Shown: positions 18,223 to 25,977 of the stretch, piece after piece
Layout of the letters: each line of letters begins with the position of its first letter
How positions within the stretch are numbered: position 1 is the first letter of the stretch
Source: Phycisphaerae bacterium
Lineage (GTDB): Bacteria > Planctomycetota > Phycisphaerae > UBA1845
Direction of reading: 5' to 3'
NCBI GenBank assembly: GCA_029260135.1
Contig: JAJDDV010000208.1
Span: forward strand, 1 to 32,474
Length of the DNA: 32,474 nt
Notes under the pieces: generated by a model
What the model saw: only the letters and a program-made list of their open reading frames with translations
What the model was told of the DNA's origin: nothing
Databases searched by the model: none
Position numbers and translations under genes: made by a program

Positions 18223-20562
18223 TCATAGCCCGCACTGTCCCAGGCACTCGCTGGGAACACCACGGAATGCATCGACAAGAGCCACAATGTCAAGAATCGA
18301 GACCACCGTATCTGGCTCGCAAGCGGTGGAGGCGCCACGAATCTCCACGTTCTCTAGGCGAACCTGAAGACACAGCGAAAAGGCGGTATCACACCTGAAG
18401 TTCGGACCTTGCGTCGCACAGTCGGCATCGGTTGTACACGGCACCACGGGTAGGTGCAGAACGCTTCGAAAGCCATCGATTCCGCGCATGATGTCGAGAA
18501 TCGTCACCCCTAGGTCGTTATTCGTGTCGCCGTGCATCCACAGCGTCACAGACACCGGGTCCGACAGGCTGACACCCGGCTGCGCCGGGTTGCAGTCCGT
18601 CTGCACCTGGTATTCCATTCCTGCCACCAGGCTTTCGCCGCGAGCGGTCACATTGCCCCAAGCTGCGGGTGGCTGGAAGATCGTGCCGGCACCACCCAGC
18701 AAACCGTTATCATCCACGTGGCCCGACACGCATGCTACTTCCGGATCGATTCCCGTGATGAGAATTCCCACGGGATCCGGACCCGGGTTCGGCGTGATCT
18801 CCAGATACCGTGACCCAATCGCTTTCGCGGTCGGTGTCGCGCAGGCAAGACACTCACCGCCGATGCACGCACCGCCCGGCGGGCAATCGGAGGTGTTGAC
18901 GCATGTCACGGCAACATCCACGGGCGCCAAGATTTCCCCCGTAACTTCCAGACCGGAAACGGCCCCCGATGCCACCAAAGCCCGCGTCTGCACGAGGCAC
19001 TGCTCCGGCGCCAATTCCGTCGGCGGCGTCAGCCCGGACGTTGGCGCGATCGCTCGAAAATGAAGGTCGAGAACGTGCAGCCCGGAGGTGGTCACACAGG
19101 CCGGTTTACCGGGGCAAAGAATCGGCAGCCAGAGCGTTCACCGTCGCCGTTCCATCATTGAACGGGAGACCGGTAAACGGATCACAACATGTGTCCGGGC
19201 CGCAGTCCGCGTTGATCAAGTCGCCGCCGCAGTCGTTTTGGAAGGTTGTCCCGCTCCAGTCGTACGTCGATGACGTGCATTCCAGGCTGTCGCAGTTCGG
19301 CGTGTTGTCGCAAATGTCGACGCAAAAGCCCGCGCCCACCGGTTCACAGTCGTTGTCCGATGTACAGGGTTCGCCATCGTTTACGCCGCCGGAGCACAGC
19401 TTGTTGCCCAGCAGTTCGAGAACGTTGGGATCCCAAGAGAACGGAACGCGCACGGAGTTGATCGGCCACCGACCCGGCCCGCACGGGTTGCTGGCCAGCG
19501 CGCCGCAGTTGTTCGCCTGGACCCAGACTTCGATCGGGAAAATGTCGCCCACCGCGATGGACTGATACTGCGGTCTCCTCACGAACCGGACGTCGATACA
19601 ACCCTCCGGCAGTGGACCGCCGAGGCAAAGGCCACCTTGGCACGTGTCTACCGCTGTACAGCGATCGAGATCGGTACAGGAACCGTCGTTCGCCGCGGGC
19701 TGAAAATCGCAAAGGCCCGTCGAGGGATCGCACACGCCCGACTTGCACGTGGTACAGATGCCCGGCGCCGCGCAGTCGGTTTCGAGATCGCAGGGGGCGC
19801 CGTCGTCGGCACCGCCAACGCAAACCGAAGAGCAGAAACGACAATTCGCGTCGACCTGGCAACTCGAACCCAGATCGATCCCACTGACACAGACGCTCGC
19901 TTGGCAGGAACCGGACTGCCCCTGACAGTCGAGATCCGATTGGCAGCCCGCACCATCGTCAGGACCGCCGAAACAGAACATCGGCCCGCAGTCTGCGGCA
20001 AGTCCTGTGCAACTGCCGTTCACACAAACATCGCCCGTTGTACAGGAATTGTTGTCGTCGCAGGGATCGGCGTTGAGGGGAAACTCGCACGCCCCGTTGA
20101 CGCAAACTTCATCGGTACACGGGTTCGCGTCGCTGCACCCGACGATCGGTCCGATCGCTGGATTGTCGTTGCACGACACACAGGTCCCCGCACCGAGTTC
20201 GACGCAGAACTCGCCGGGTGGACAGACGATATCCACCCCCGGGATGCAGCTGCCGAAGGGAGTCCCTGAACAACCCAAGGGGTCTGAGCAAACGCTTCAG
20301 AACCGTTGCAGAAGTGGCCGTCGTGGCAGTTCGAGGTGTTCATGCAAAAGAAGCCCGTGACAACCGGGACACAGTCGTCATTGGTGCAGGCGTTACCGTC
20401 GTCGCAAGCCGGGTCGCTTGGTCCAGGCTGAGTACACGGCGTTTGCGCGTACGTCGTGGAGATCATCGCCGCCACGAACAACAATGGCAGACCTTCCGCC
20501 TTCCAAGGCTGCCCAACACGGGGTCCGTTGTGGCGCATTCTTCGTCTTAACGTGGGTCGCAT
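18223..20562 (-). pseudogene. Frameshifted paralog of the secreted cohesin/dockerin protein (two frameshifts)
   Basis: Coding sequence continues through three frames. Start ATG 20562 follows a near-perfect GGAGGTGA (20575-20568) and gives a signal peptide (GLPLLFVAAMISTTYAQ). Near 20290 the frame changes after CNGSEA: one base seems missing in GCGTTTGC, after which CSDPLGCSGTPFGSCIPG continues. Near 19115 it changes again after NALAAD, where one extra base (or two missing) precedes LCPGKPACVTTSGLH. Otherwise the product mirrors the intact neighbour: cysteine-rich repeats, cohesin-like domain (FSWDPNVLELLGNKLC, LINADCGPDTCCDPFTG, PFNDG), the SCVSGHV-like segment, and the dockerin-like pair (GDTNNDLGVTILDI, CEPDTVVSILDIVALVDAF). 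Reading frames on either side stay open and the ends are well conserved, so the breaks are recent or are sequencing/assembly errors. If real, the locus yields only a short secreted fragment. Confidence 0.75.
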
Positions 20563-20567
20563 CTCTA

Positions 20568-20575
20568 TCACCTCC
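20568..20575 (-). promoter_or_regulatory. Strong ribosome-binding site of the frameshifted gene
   Basis: GGAGGTGA ends 5 bases before the ATG at 20562, with GGAGG 8 bases away. It decides the start over the in-frame ATG at 20580. Confidence 0.7.
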
Positions 20576-20660
20576 GACAAGATCGCTCGACTGAGGGTGG
20601 GCCGAAAGGGACTGCAGCTTGCCCACCTTGCTCAGACCGGTGGCCGAAACGCTTTTTTTC

Positions 20661-20689
20661 ACTCTAGCGAATCTCCCAACGACCGGCAA
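20661..20689 (-). promoter_or_regulatory. Predicted promoter of the frameshifted paralog
   Basis: Minus strand TTGCCG (20689-20684), 17 bases, TAGAGT (20666-20661). A start near 20654 gives a ~90-base leader. It shares the TTGCC -35 with the divergent promoter at 20966. The 276 bases between the two promoters hold no recognisable gene. Confidence 0.5.
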
Positions 20690-20965
20690 GAAGACCAGGT
20701 GGACCTCTGTACCATCTGTGGCGTGCAACATCGAACAAACCAATCACCGAGTAGACTGGTGAGCGCTTACGGATGTCCACGGATCCCGCGAGATCGAAAT
20801 TCCGGCATCGCCTCCGCCCCCCTGCGGATTCGTCCGCCTGGAAGAACGTCGTGACCGCATTTGCCGGACCACATCAGGGTCCACACGGATGGCTTTTGGG
20901 TGCAGCAACGCGCGATAAGTCGTCGGAATTGCAGTTTCGCACGGCTGCTCGCCTCCACCGTGACG

Positions 20966-20994
20966 TTGCCCGCCTGAGCACAAGGTGGTATATT
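20966..20994 (+). promoter_or_regulatory. Predicted promoter of the PEP-CTERM gene
   Basis: TTGCCC (20966-20971), a 17-base spacer, TATATT (20989-20994). Transcription would start near 21001, leaving a ~185-base leader before the GTG at 21186. Confidence 0.55.
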
Positions 20995-21003
20995 GGGTGG
21001 CAG

Positions 21004-21029
21004 GTATACTCTGGACGTGCAGAGTGTAC
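21004..21029 (+). promoter_or_regulatory. Stem-loop at the predicted 5' end of the PEP-CTERM mRNA
   Basis: GTATACTCTG and CAGAGTGTAC pair over 10 positions (one G-U in RNA) around the 6-base loop GACGTG. It would form the first ~30 bases of the transcript. It may protect the 5' end of the mRNA; as DNA it could equally be an operator dyad. Confidence 0.45.
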
Positions 21030-21185
21030 GACTTGTCGCGCCTTGTGGAGTCGCTCGGCGAAGAGGACGGCTCTACGACGCGAGGAACGGCGGACGGAGC
21101 GGCGTTTCCTTGCGGTGTGTTCAGGCATTGTAGCGCAGACGGGAAACGAAAGGAGTCGAAAGCCCGCTGGATTGGGGAAAGAGTC

Positions 21186-21827
21186 GTGAAGCAACTCGGG
21201 GTGCTCCGCACACTCATCATCGCGATCCTCTTGGTCGGCTCTTCAGCGCGCGCATCGATCATCATTGATTTCGAAGAGAGCAGCATTCCACTTGGAACCG
21301 TATTTGGAGTGTCCCAGGGAGATGCTACGGGAGATACGATGCTGACGACACCGGAGGGTATCGTGGTGTCGCTCGAACTCTTCCACATCGGATCGGCCGT
21401 GGACTTCTTCCAGGTCGAAGTCGGCGGCCGATATGCGGCGTACTTCGAGAGTACGCCTATCGAACTCAACAACATCAGCCTCCGATTCGAGTTTGGCGGT
21501 TTGAACTTCGACGTCACTGAGGTGACCTTCGAATTCGCGGAGTTCGGCGGCTGGACGAATTTTAGTGTCAATGATCTGACACTTTTCGAGCAGTTCTCGC
21601 TGTACGCGCTTCCTCCCATGATCGCTCCGGGGATTCACGCAAGCGTGGCCGACAACACCGTCACGCTGACGGCCGATTCCGGCCGGCGGATCGACGCGTT
21701 TCTCGTTGGCGGCCAGGAACTCGTCATTGACAGCGTCGTGATCGTCCCGGAACCATCAACGCTCATTCTGTTCGGGTTTCTGACCTGCGCTGCGGTCGGA
21801 CAACGGCGTTTGCGGCAAACCGGCTGA
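21186..21827 (+). CDS. PEP-CTERM sorting domain protein
   Basis: 213 residues from GTG 21186, chosen because GGGGAAAGAG lies just upstream and the signal peptide starts at once (MKQLGVLRTLIIAILLVGSS, cleavage near ARA-S). The frame is open upstream to an ATG at 20985, but that would put a non-signal segment in front. The body is a ~160-residue beta-rich domain (IDFEESSIPLGTVFG, FFQVEVGGRYAAYFES, FDVTEVTFEFAEFGG) with no family I recognise. The C terminus is a canonical PEP-CTERM signal: VPEPSTLILFGFLTC, then hydrophobic residues and QRRLRQ. Such tails are cut by an exosortase and direct the protein to the cell surface or biofilm matrix (established for the family); no exosortase gene is in this window. 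Predicted promoter and stem-loop leader upstream suggest separate regulation. Confidence 0.88.
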   Translation: MKQLGVLRTLIIAILLVGSSARASIIIDFEESSIPLGTVFGVSQGDATGDTMLTTPEGIVVSLELFHIGSAVDFFQVEVGGRYAAYFESTPIELNNISLRFEFGGLNFDVTEVTFEFAEFGGWTNFSVNDLTLFEQFSLYALPPMIAPGIHASVADNTVTLTADSGRRIDAFLVGGQELVIDSVVIVPEPSTLILFGFLTCAAVGQRRLRQTG

Positions 21828-21926
21828 CCGACCTTCCCTGCGGTTCGACCCGTGCATTCGCTGGACCCAGGCCCTCTCGGCGGCGCGCGAACATCGATCA
21901 AGATGAAGATACATCCTCGCTTGGGA

Positions 21927-22646
21927 TCACGGCGATGGACGTGGCGATTCAGCGGTACGATCTTCGATGTTCGGTACGGCGTCAAACCGTACGTCGTCAC
22001 CGGCGTGCTGCCTGGCGAGTTGGTTCATCAGATCGGCGAAGACGGCGAGTCGTCTCTGGGCCACCATCCGAACGGCCGGGAAACGGAACGAGTCCTTCAA
22101 GCGGGCCTCCCAGAAACGGTATTCCTTCTGGCGGTGCCATGTGTCGATCGCAGCCTGAATCCCCCGACCCTCCGCCGCCCCTCTGCGGACCATCGTCCAA
22201 AGCGACAACGCCCCGAATTCGTCAAGGCAGTCCGCCTCTGCAACGACGACACCCTCGATCGATTCAATCTTACGATTGCCGAGGCTCTTGACCGCGTGCG
22301 TCGCACGGGCCAATGACTCGGCCGGAAGCACGGTCTTGAGACTCTTCTGCATGAGCGACGCGCCGTCTTCTCGTTCTGCTGGTGAGAGTGGCTTGAGCAT
22401 GATCTCATCAGAGATGATGCCACCCTCGCGGGAGCGCTCGAGCGCACCTGCGTCATGATAGAGCGCCGCGGCGACCAGTGCCGATTCATCCAGCGAGGTA
22501 GCTTGGACATCCGGGAGCGCGGCGATTCGCCGCGCGTTTTCAGCCACACGTGAGGCGTGCTCCCAGAGCGTGCGCACCTCGTCGCCCCGGTCCGTCACAA
22601 GGACCAAGTCGGCTCGAGCGCGACTCCAGATGGCATCCCAGTTCAT
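21927..22646 (-). CDS. HD-domain phosphohydrolase
   Basis: 239 residues. The HD superfamily metal site is visible as His30 (LWEHASRVAENAR), His64-Asp65 (ALYHDAGALE) and an Asp near 139-142 (AEADCLDEFGAL). The AEADCLDEFGA segment resembles the DADRLDAIGA motif of the YedJ/YpgQ type of HD hydrolases, which act on nucleotides or other phosphoesters; the real substrate is not known. GAGG lies 6 bases before the ATG. It converges with the PEP-CTERM gene, with a 99-base gap and no clear terminator. A possible 39-residue ORF ends 24 bases upstream and would be in the same transcript. No transmembrane segment or signal peptide, so cytoplasmic. Confidence 0.82.
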   Translation of the reverse strand: MNWDAIWSRARADLVLVTDRGDEVRTLWEHASRVAENARRIAALPDVQATSLDESALVAAALYHDAGALERSREGGIISDEIMLKPLSPAEREDGASLMQKSLKTVLPAESLARATHAVKSLGNRKIESIEGVVVAEADCLDEFGALSLWTMVRRGAAEGRGIQAAIDTWHRQKEYRFWEARLKDSFRFPAVRMVAQRRLAVFADLMNQLARQHAGDDVRFDAVPNIEDRTAESPRPSP

Positions 22647-22670
22647 CGTGGTCCTCGTCAGAGACTCTGC

Positions 22671-22790
22671 CTATGTCGCTCTCGGCCGGGTGGCGGTCCC
22701 GTCTCGCTGACGGCGACGCGAGCGCGATCGCGATCGACTCGATGACACGCCCAGGAACGCTGTTTCTTGGACGACCATACTGATGTGCAT
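22671..22790 (-). CDS. Possible 39-residue Arg/Ser-rich small protein
   Basis: Short ORF beginning MHISMVVQETAFLG, then a run of alternating Ser-Arg (SSSRSRSRSRRRQR) and ending RPRAT. GGAGGAGG lies 10 bases before its ATG, which is stronger than for most neighbours, and its stop is 24 bases before the HD gene. Composition is unlike the other genes here. It may be a leader or a small basic nucleic-acid-binding peptide, or merely a chance frame through a CGATCG-rich tract. The residues VVQETAFLG faintly recall the start of heptosyltransferases, too short to trust. Confidence 0.3.
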   Translation of the reverse strand: MHISMVVQETAFLGVSSSRSRSRSRRRQRDGTATRPRAT

Positions 22791-23101
22791 GTGGGCTTGC
22801 CTCCTCCTTCTCCCCGTCATTCGCCTGAAAGCGCGGCTCCTGAACCGGGCGTCTTCATCCATGCGACATCGGGTGGGGGCACCCCCAGCGCAGCCGAAGA
22901 TATGATCGGTCAACTACGCCGCATCCCTTCCCGTTGGCCATCCGTCCCGCATCGACCAACGCCTCCGCCGAATCAAAACAGAGCGCATTGTAACAGATCG
23001 ACCCACTCTGACGCCACCCAAAAACAGAGAACTTGGATCGGTACGTGTGCTCGGAAAATGGAAAGGCGTGCTGCCGAATCGGGCTCGCCCACCCTCCGGA
23101 C
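22791..23101. other. Intergenic interval, no gene seen
   Basis: About 310 bases after the mqnC stop. A TACAAT -10-like element on the minus strand (22992-22987) lacks a good -35. No RNA structure or ORF was recognised apart from the small ORF starting at 22790. Confidence 0.4.
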
Positions 23102-24244
23102 TCAGTCGACAAGCCGGTAATGGAAATTGCGTTTCTTCGGAATCCAGCCCGCATCGGAGATGGCATCCCTAATCTCTTGTTCTGTAAGGCGATAGGTCGC
23201 TCCTGCGGATGAGACGACGTTCTCTTCCATCATGACGGAGCCCATGTCGTTTGCACCGAAAAAAAGTGCAAGTTGACCTACCCGTACGCCCTGCGTTACC
23301 CAACTTGACTGGATGCTCGCGATGTTGTCGAGGTAGATTCGCGCGAGAGCGCACATTCTCAGGTACTCGGTAGCGTCGGCGAGACAGAGATGTCGCCCGT
23401 CCGGGAGACCGTCCTGGTCGGCTGGCAGAGGTTGCATCCGGCCCAGCGGCGTCCCACCGGGCTGAAACGTCCAACTGATAAACGCGGTGAAACCGCCGGT
23501 CTCGTCCTGGAGTTCGCGAACGCGTCGCAAGTGTTCGATGCGTTCCTCAACCGTCTCGACATGGCCGAACATCATGGTGATGCTCGTTCGCATTCCGATC
23601 TTGTGCGCTTCGCGCATTACACCCAAGTACTGATCGGTTGTGGTCTTGCCTTGTGCGATCTTCTCGCGAACGCGATCCGCCAGAATCTCGGCGCCTCCGC
23701 CGGGAATCGAGTCAAGTCCTGCATCCTGTAACCGTCGCAGAATGTCCGGCACCGTCATCTGGAACATCTCGTGGAACGCGTGAATCTCAGGCGGGCTGAA
23801 CGCGTGAATGTGAATGCCCGGGTACACGCGCTTGATGAACCGCATCAGATCGAGATACCACTGAAACGGTAGAATCTCCGCGGGAACCAACCCCCCCTGC
23901 AGGAGCACCTGGGTCCCACCGATCGCGATGAGTTCGTCGATCTTTCGGCCGATCTGTTCGAAGGAAAGCACGTATCCGCCGGGAAGGTCCTTCCGACCGC
24001 TGTCCATTCCGGGCGGATCAGCCTTGAAGTTGCAGAAGATGCACCGGGCGGTGCAGAAGTTGGCGTAGTTGATGTTTCGATCGACAACGTAGGTTCGATA
24101 GGACTCGGGATGCAGCCGCATCGTGATCGCGTGCGCACGGCGACCCAACTCGTGGATCGAGCATTCCTTGTACAGCTCGAGCGCTTCCGCGTCAGACAGG
24201 CGCGGCGTCGTTCCCGGGGAAATCGGTGTGGCCGCAGCCGTCAT
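23102..24244 (-). CDS. mqnC: Dehypoxanthine futalosine cyclase (cyclic DHFL synthase)
   Basis: 380 residues, the usual length for MqnC. It is the radical-SAM enzyme that cyclises dehypoxanthine futalosine in the futalosine pathway of menaquinone synthesis, in the cytoplasm. The [4Fe-4S] cluster motif is Cys64, Cys68 and Cys71 (NFCTARCIFCNF). Family landmarks include VVDRNINYANFC, IGGTQVLLQGGL, IHAFSPPEI, AGLDSIPGGGAEIL, TSITMMFGHVET, IQSSWVTQGVRVGQ and FGANDMGSVMMEENVV. The pattern matches MqnC rather than its relative MqnE, since the SIPGGGAEIL and SSWVTQG segments are MqnC-like. Its ATG overlaps the mqnA stop by 4 bases, so translation is probably coupled. Confidence 0.95.
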   Translation of the reverse strand: MTAAATPISPGTTPRLSDAEALELYKECSIHELGRRAHAITMRLHPESYRTYVVDRNINYANFCTARCIFCNFKADPPGMDSGRKDLPGGYVLSFEQIGRKIDELIAIGGTQVLLQGGLVPAEILPFQWYLDLMRFIKRVYPGIHIHAFSPPEIHAFHEMFQMTVPDILRRLQDAGLDSIPGGGAEILADRVREKIAQGKTTTDQYLGVMREAHKIGMRTSITMMFGHVETVEERIEHLRRVRELQDETGGFTAFISWTFQPGGTPLGRMQPLPADQDGLPDGRHLCLADATEYLRMCALARIYLDNIASIQSSWVTQGVRVGQLALFFGANDMGSVMMEENVVSSAGATYRLTEQEIRDAISDAGWIPKKRNFHYRLVD

Positions 24245-25098
24245 GCGAACACCAACTCCCGACCGGTCGGTAACACGCCACCCGCGCGCGCAAGTTCAAA
24301 AAACTTCGCCATGCCCATTCGCTGGCGCTCGCCAAGCGTAAACTTCAAACGAGATGTCAAGTAGCGCTGGGCCAACGCCACCGGCCATCCCAGACCCGGT
24401 CCCAGGTCAGCCGCAATTGCGTGAGCCGACTCGACGCCCCGATCGCGCGCCGACGCGAGGCGGGCAGCGAGTCCGTCCACCTCCCGTGAACACGGCGAAG
24501 CCCAAACCGCAAAAACGAACGGCAATGCCGTCAGCGATTTCCAGGCCGCGCCAAGATCCGTTTCAACATCGCAGTGTATCAGGGAGTGGTTGACGACCTT
24601 GTCGCCAATCAGCAATACGCCCTCGGTTTCGTCGGCGGGCTCAAGGCCGCCAAAAGGCGCCACCTCCAGATCACACCCGTAGCGCTCTCGCCAGAGCACG
24701 CGGGCCAGCGCCACCGACGTGTGTGAATCGCCATCGACGTACAAACGGCGGACTTGCGCCGGCGCGGCACGTGAGAAGACGCGCACGGTCAACGTCTCGC
24801 CATCACACCCGATGCAGGCGTCGGAGACCACCTGCCAGTCGCGACCCTCGCCCAGCAAATCGACAACCGGCACGAGTGCGACGTCGACTTCATCGGCGTC
24901 CAGCATGTTCGCCAATCGCGCCGGTACGTCGAGCAACATCTTTACGGACTCATCCAGGTCCAGACCGGCGATCAGTGGTCTCGCGTTGAGATACGAGACC
25001 ACACCGAGACGCCATACGTTCCTATTCTGATCATCTACCACGATTCGATCGTCTCCGTTACGCCCCGGCTCTTCGAGCGGGCCGGCTGCAGCCGTCAT
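24241..25098 (-). CDS. mqnA: Chorismate dehydratase
   Basis: 285 residues. MqnA removes water from chorismate to give 3-enolpyruvylbenzoate, the first committed step of futalosine-route menaquinone synthesis (established for the family). Landmarks are LGVVSYLNARPLIAGLD, PARLANMLDADEVDVALVPV, SDACIGCDG, DGDSHTSVALARVLWRE, LLIGDKVV, LPFVFAVWAS and the C-terminal YLTSRLKFTLGERQRMGM. The fold is a periplasmic-binding-protein-like one used as a soluble enzyme; no signal peptide. The N-terminal 28 residues before VWRLGVVSYL are an unusually hydrophilic extension. GGAAGGGG lies next to the ATG. A TATAAT promoter is just upstream, and mqnC follows directly. Confidence 0.93.
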   Translation of the reverse strand: MTAAAGPLEEPGRNGDDRIVVDDQNRNVWRLGVVSYLNARPLIAGLDLDESVKMLLDVPARLANMLDADEVDVALVPVVDLLGEGRDWQVVSDACIGCDGETLTVRVFSRAAPAQVRRLYVDGDSHTSVALARVLWRERYGCDLEVAPFGGLEPADETEGVLLIGDKVVNHSLIHCDVETDLGAAWKSLTALPFVFAVWASPCSREVDGLAARLASARDRGVESAHAIAADLGPGLGWPVALAQRYLTSRLKFTLGERQRMGMAKFFELARAGGVLPTGRELVFA

Positions 25099-25135
25099 CC
25101 CCTTCCGGTCCTTTCCATGTACGCCGAAACAGAGG

Positions 25136-25164
25136 ATTATAAGCCAGGCGGCTCTTCCCGTCGA
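25136..25164 (-). promoter_or_regulatory. Predicted promoter of mqnA-mqnC
   Basis: Minus strand TCGACG (25164-25159), 17 bases, consensus TATAAT (25141-25136). A start near 25129 gives a ~31-base leader to the mqnA ATG. Confidence 0.6.
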
Positions 25165-25261
25165 AGATTCGTCGGTCCGCCGAATGCTCTTTCAGGTTTT
25201 TTGAAATCCCCAACCGCTTACGTCTCAGGTCAACCCCGCGCCAACCGCTCGGCCCGAAGCG

Positions 25262-25290
25262 TTGACGGTATACCCCGAACGTCGTATCGT
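25262..25290 (+). promoter_or_regulatory. Possible promoter for the lipoprotein gene
   Basis: TTGACG (25262-25267), 17-base spacer, TATCGT (25285-25290). A start near 25297 would make the ATG at 25300 almost leaderless, or would fit the GTG start at 25366. Confidence 0.35.
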
Positions 25291-25299
25291 CCCGGCGGC

Positions 25300-25935
25300 A
25301 TGAGAATCACCCATGCAACATTTCGACGCTCGATGCCCTGCGGTGCCGGTTCCGCGTGCGCGAGGGTGGATTCACCCACCACGAAACCCAGGCGAGGCGC
25401 TCCAATCGGGGTGGCCGCGCTGTCGGCCTTGCTCCTGACGGGGTGCGCTGCCAAACAGACGAGAATCGAGCTTGTCGACTTTCGGGACGACGGCCCGGCC
25501 AAACGCTACGGAGAGAACTTCGAGGAAGCGTACTACGATCTCGACGATCGAGGTAACATCGACCTTGTTCTTCGCCGCGACGCGCCCGACACCGAGATTT
25601 CGCAGATTGTGCACGTCCGCAGTATCTGGTGTTCGATCCCCGGCCGGACGATCGCTCATACCACACAGATCAACGGGACCATCACTTACGGAATCACCAG
25701 CGGGCAGGTTGGGACACGGCTGGAGGGGGCTGGATCGGTCTTTTTTAAAGAAAACCGAGAGAAGAACCAGATCACCGGAACGATTGGAACCGCCGTCCTG
25801 AAGCCCTGCCGGCACCTCGCATCGGACAACCCCGTCTTCAACAAGGTAGAGTTGCAGGGCTCGTTTGTCGCACAGCGCGATCCGAGGCGTGTCCGACGTA
25901 TCATTCACGAACTCGATCGGCGATCCTCGCGGTGA
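25300..25935 (+). CDS. Predicted lipoprotein of unknown function
   Basis: 211 residues if it starts at ATG 25300. The frame is open upstream to an ATG at 25117, but that lies before a likely promoter (25262-25290). A GTG at 25366 would give a more usual 27-residue lipoprotein leader (KPRR then VAALSALLLTGCAAK). The lipobox LLLTGC is clear, so the mature protein is lipid-anchored. The mature part (IELVDFRDDGPAKRYGENFE, IDLVLRRDAPDTEISQIVHV, then a beta-rich region with TYGITSGQVGTRLEGAGSV and a final RRVRRIIHELDRR) does not match a family I know. It converges with the TatD-type gene downstream. Confidence 0.7.
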   Translation: MRITHATFRRSMPCGAGSACARVDSPTTKPRRGAPIGVAALSALLLTGCAAKQTRIELVDFRDDGPAKRYGENFEEAYYDLDDRGNIDLVLRRDAPDTEISQIVHVRSIWCSIPGRTIAHTTQINGTITYGITSGQVGTRLEGAGSVFFKENREKNQITGTIGTAVLKPCRHLASDNPVFNKVELQGSFVAQRDPRRVRRIIHELDRRSSR

Positions 25936-25977
25936 CCTCACGACAGTGGTGGACGACCGCCGCACTCCAGAAGCGAT

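Noticed and set aside
20744..21619. 291-codon minus-strand frame opposite the PEP-CTERM gene
   Set aside because: The plus-strand gene has a signal peptide, a canonical PEP-CTERM tail and a ribosome-binding site; the antisense frame has none of these.
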